Source: Enterocloster lavalensis (GTDB taxonomy: Bacteria > Bacillota > Clostridia > Lachnospirales > Lachnospiraceae). From it: a stretch of 64,000 nt of DNA. How positions within the stretch are numbered: position 1 is the first letter of the stretch; every line of letters starts with the position of its first letter. The stretch is from positions 1-64,000 of the forward strand of contig NZ_CABJCG010000010.1 of the NCBI RefSeq assembly GCF_902364025.1, read 5' to 3'. Both the position numbers and the translations under genes were made by a program. Positions 62,227 to 64,000 of the stretch are shown here, one piece after another. A model generated the notes under the pieces. It searched no databases. It was not told the DNA's origin and worked only from the letters and a program-made list of their open reading frames with translations.

Positions 62227-63276
62227 ATGTTTTCGGATAATCAGGTTTATATAGATGATGTTAGACAGGTGGCTGTGCGACCGCTTCCCTGGGAGAAGTT
62301 GAATGGAAGAACAGTTCTCATTACTGGGGCCTCAGGGATGATCGGTACTTTTTTGATTGATGTGTTAATGGAACGAAATATAAATTATGCAGCCGGAATA
62401 AAGATATTTGCACTGGGCCGCTCAAAAGATCGAGCGTTAGCACGCTTTAGAGATTACATAAATGACTACTATTTCACATTTATTCAGTGTGACCTCAATG
62501 AAGAAATATCTTTGGAAGGAGAATTTGACTATATTTTTCATTGTGCCAGCAATACACATCCGACTGCTTACGCCACAGATCCAATCGGTACAATCATGAC
62601 AAATGTTTGGGGAACAAATCAAATCCTGCGCCTGGCTGCGAAATGCGGCAGCAAGCGGGTACTTTTTATGTCTACAGTTGAGATTTATGGAGAGAATCGC
62701 GGAGATGTGGAATTATTTGACGAGGAGTATTGCGGCTATATAGACTGTAATACGCTGAGAGCAGGTTACCCGGAGGGAAAGCGTACGGGGGAAGCTCTGT
62801 GCCAGGCATATATTCGTTCGTACGATTTGGACATTGTAATACCGCGTATTTGCCGTGTATTTGGGCCTACCATGCTTTCTTCAGATAGCAAAGCATTATC
62901 CCAATTTATAAAAAAAGCAGTAGCTAAAGAAGACATTATTTTAAAGAGCGATGGAAATCAGTACTTTTCTTATTGCTATGTTGGAGATGCGGTTTCGGCA
63001 TTGCTATATTTGCTTTTTTATGGAGAAAAAGGACAGGCATACAATATAGCAGATGTAAAGTTTAATATCCGATTAAAAGAATTGGCCCGAATGCTGGCAG
63101 AAACAGCCGGAACTCAGGTTGTCTTTCAACTGCCGGATTCTGTTGAAGCCAGTGGGTACTCGAAAGCGACCATAGCACTTCTGAATGCGGAGAAACTGCA
63201 AAAGTTAGGCTGGGCAGTGCAGGGGGGGATCAGAGAGCGGCTTGAAAAAACGGTTTGCGTTCTTCGGTCACTTTAA
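62227..63276 (+). CDS. Extended SDR nucleotide-sugar epimerase/dehydratase 2
   Basis: 349 residues: an N-terminal extension, LITGASGMIGTFLIDVL, MSTVEIYGE and AGYPEGKRTGE with the YxxxK pair. Paralogue of the protein at 47156 with the same neighbour. The catalytic serine region reads STVE, as in UDP-glucuronate decarboxylase-like SDRs. Substrate unknown. AGGAGGG precedes ATG 62227. Confidence 0.82.
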   Translation: MFSDNQVYIDDVRQVAVRPLPWEKLNGRTVLITGASGMIGTFLIDVLMERNINYAAGIKIFALGRSKDRALARFRDYINDYYFTFIQCDLNEEISLEGEFDYIFHCASNTHPTAYATDPIGTIMTNVWGTNQILRLAAKCGSKRVLFMSTVEIYGENRGDVELFDEEYCGYIDCNTLRAGYPEGKRTGEALCQAYIRSYDLDIVIPRICRVFGPTMLSSDSKALSQFIKKAVAKEDIILKSDGNQYFSYCYVGDAVSALLYLLFYGEKGQAYNIADVKFNIRLKELARMLAETAGTQVVFQLPDSVEASGYSKATIALLNAEKLQKLGWAVQGGIRERLEKTVCVLRSL

Positions 63277-63292
63277 ATAAAAGAAGGTGTCT

Positions 63293-64000
63293 ATGAAACG
63301 AAGAGTAATAAAATTTATGAATACAAGGCTGGAAATGGGAGTAAACGGAAAAGTATCGGTTTTAATGTTATGGGGAAGTTTAGTATCCATTATTTTGTTC
63401 ACCTTTTTTGTGTTTTTTTATCCAGATATTCAGGCAACGATGGAGAATTCGGTTTTGCTTTGGAAAGCGATGTACCATGGTCAGTTATTGCGCTTTTATG
63501 AATATGGTTTAACACATGTTACTTCCAGCGAATGGGCCCCAAATTATTCTATACTACTTTATCTTGTATTTGCAGTTTACAATCTACCACTTGTAATTGC
63601 AGAATTCTTTTTTCAAATGGGAAATATTGAAGGCATACTTCCGTTGCTGTGGGGGAAGGGGATTCTGATTTTGTTCTCAATCGGATCGGCAATCATGCTT
63701 GAAAAGATAGTTCTGGTAATGAGACCAGAAAAAGAAAGCCGATATAACGGATTAGCGGCATTTCTGTTGCTCTCGTCTTTAAATGTGGTAGGACCTGTTT
63801 TTGTTATAACACAATATGATATTATAGCAGTTTTCTTAATTCTCTGCGGAGTCTATAGTTTTATACAGAAAAGAGAATACCTGTTTTTGCTATTCTTTAT
63901 GCTTGCAGTGCCAATGAAATCATTTGCAGTTTTATACTTTATTCCCCTGCTCTTACTAAGGGAGAAAAATATATTGCAGATTATTTTTAAGGCCGCGCTG
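63293..64000 (+). CDS. Multi-spanning membrane protein, probable GT-C-type glycosyltransferase (partial)
   Basis: The frame is open from ATG 63293 to the window end (236 codons) with no stop, so the gene is cut by the window. AGAAGGTG lies just before the start, 17 bases after the SDR. The part seen has a basic N-terminus and at least five hydrophobic segments, including VSVLMLWGSLVSIILFTFF and a late KSFAVLYFIPLLLLREK. The layout, with a first extracellular loop holding MENSVLLWKAMYHGQ, recalls polyprenyl-phosphate-sugar-dependent GT-C enzymes (GT39/GT87). It would act on the outer face of the membrane. Assignment is tentative. Confidence 0.55.
   Translation, partial: MKRRVIKFMNTRLEMGVNGKVSVLMLWGSLVSIILFTFFVFFYPDIQATMENSVLLWKAMYHGQLLRFYEYGLTHVTSSEWAPNYSILLYLVFAVYNLPLVIAEFFFQMGNIEGILPLLWGKGILILFSIGSAIMLEKIVLVMRPEKESRYNGLAAFLLLSSLNVVGPVFVITQYDIIAVFLILCGVYSFIQKREYLFLLFFMLAVPMKSFAVLYFIPLLLLREKNILQIIFKAAL

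Noticed and set aside
1..64000. CRISPR arrays, tRNA, rRNA or riboswitches
   Set aside because: I saw no regularly spaced direct repeats, no tRNA-like cloverleaf and no known riboswitch core; the only repeated short element is the 19-bp site described.

Overview
The window looks like a chromosomal surface-polysaccharide super-locus of a low-to-mid GC Gram-positive gut-type Firmicute, most likely a Clostridia/Lachnospiraceae relative. This is inferred from purine-rich Shine-Dalgarno sites, some GTG/TTG starts, TagG/TagH-size ABC exporters, TagB/TagF-type polymerases and IS66 elements. I cannot name the species.

Layout: (I) 1-3343, a Wzy/ligase-like membrane protein and the initiating sugar-phosphate transferase, closed by a strong terminator. 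(II) 3420-27373, a + strand operon: a GT2, two sialyltransferase-like proteins, a 10-gene acyl-assembly cassette (orphan carboxyltransferase, two SDRs, stand-alone adenylation enzyme, two acyltransferase-like proteins, two ACPs, two ketosynthase III proteins, MBL hydrolase), a seven-gene CMP-legionaminic-type nonulosonate pathway, a polysaccharide deacetylase, an ABC exporter and a frameshifted membrane acyltransferase. (III) 27556-33379, two oppositely oriented IS66-family elements, one lacking a recognisable end and the other with a stop inside tnpB. (IV) 43875 to 33399, a - strand operon of four GT2s, an ABC exporter, a pyruvyltransferase, an aldo/keto reductase, a hexapeptide acetyltransferase and a Fe-S protein. 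(V) An AlbA_2/ATPase gene (44029-45489) and a second - strand operon (55780 to 45581) with teichoic-acid-like chemistry. (VI) 55861-56659, a small switch with a FimB-sized tyrosine recombinase and an outward promoter between inverted repeats. (VII) 56700 to the window end, a second teichoic-acid-like operon on the + strand, cut by the window edge.

The main discovery candidate is the link between these blocks. Four copies of a 19-bp site, consensus ACATTTGTCCCCAAAnTGT (six-base arms around an invariant seven-base spacer GTCCCCA), lie at 3420, 43902 (inverted), 55861 (inverted) and 56641. Each sits just upstream of the first gene of one polysaccharide operon, and all four have the same orientation relative to the operon they precede. 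The last two flank the recombinase gene and a promoter (TTGAAT-17-TATTCT) that fires outward across the site at 56641 into operon VII. The operons behind the inverted sites at 43902 and 55861 have no clear promoter of their own. I infer a site-specific DNA-inversion system that connects one mobile promoter to one of several complete surface-glycan operons. This resembles the E. coli fim switch or mycoplasma vsa/vpma shuffling, but selects whole capsule or teichoic-acid operons.

The second candidate is the acyl-assembly cassette between the nonulosonate glycosyltransferases and the nonulosonate pathway. It probably builds an unusual short acyl or amino-acyl group on carrier proteins and attaches it to a sugar.
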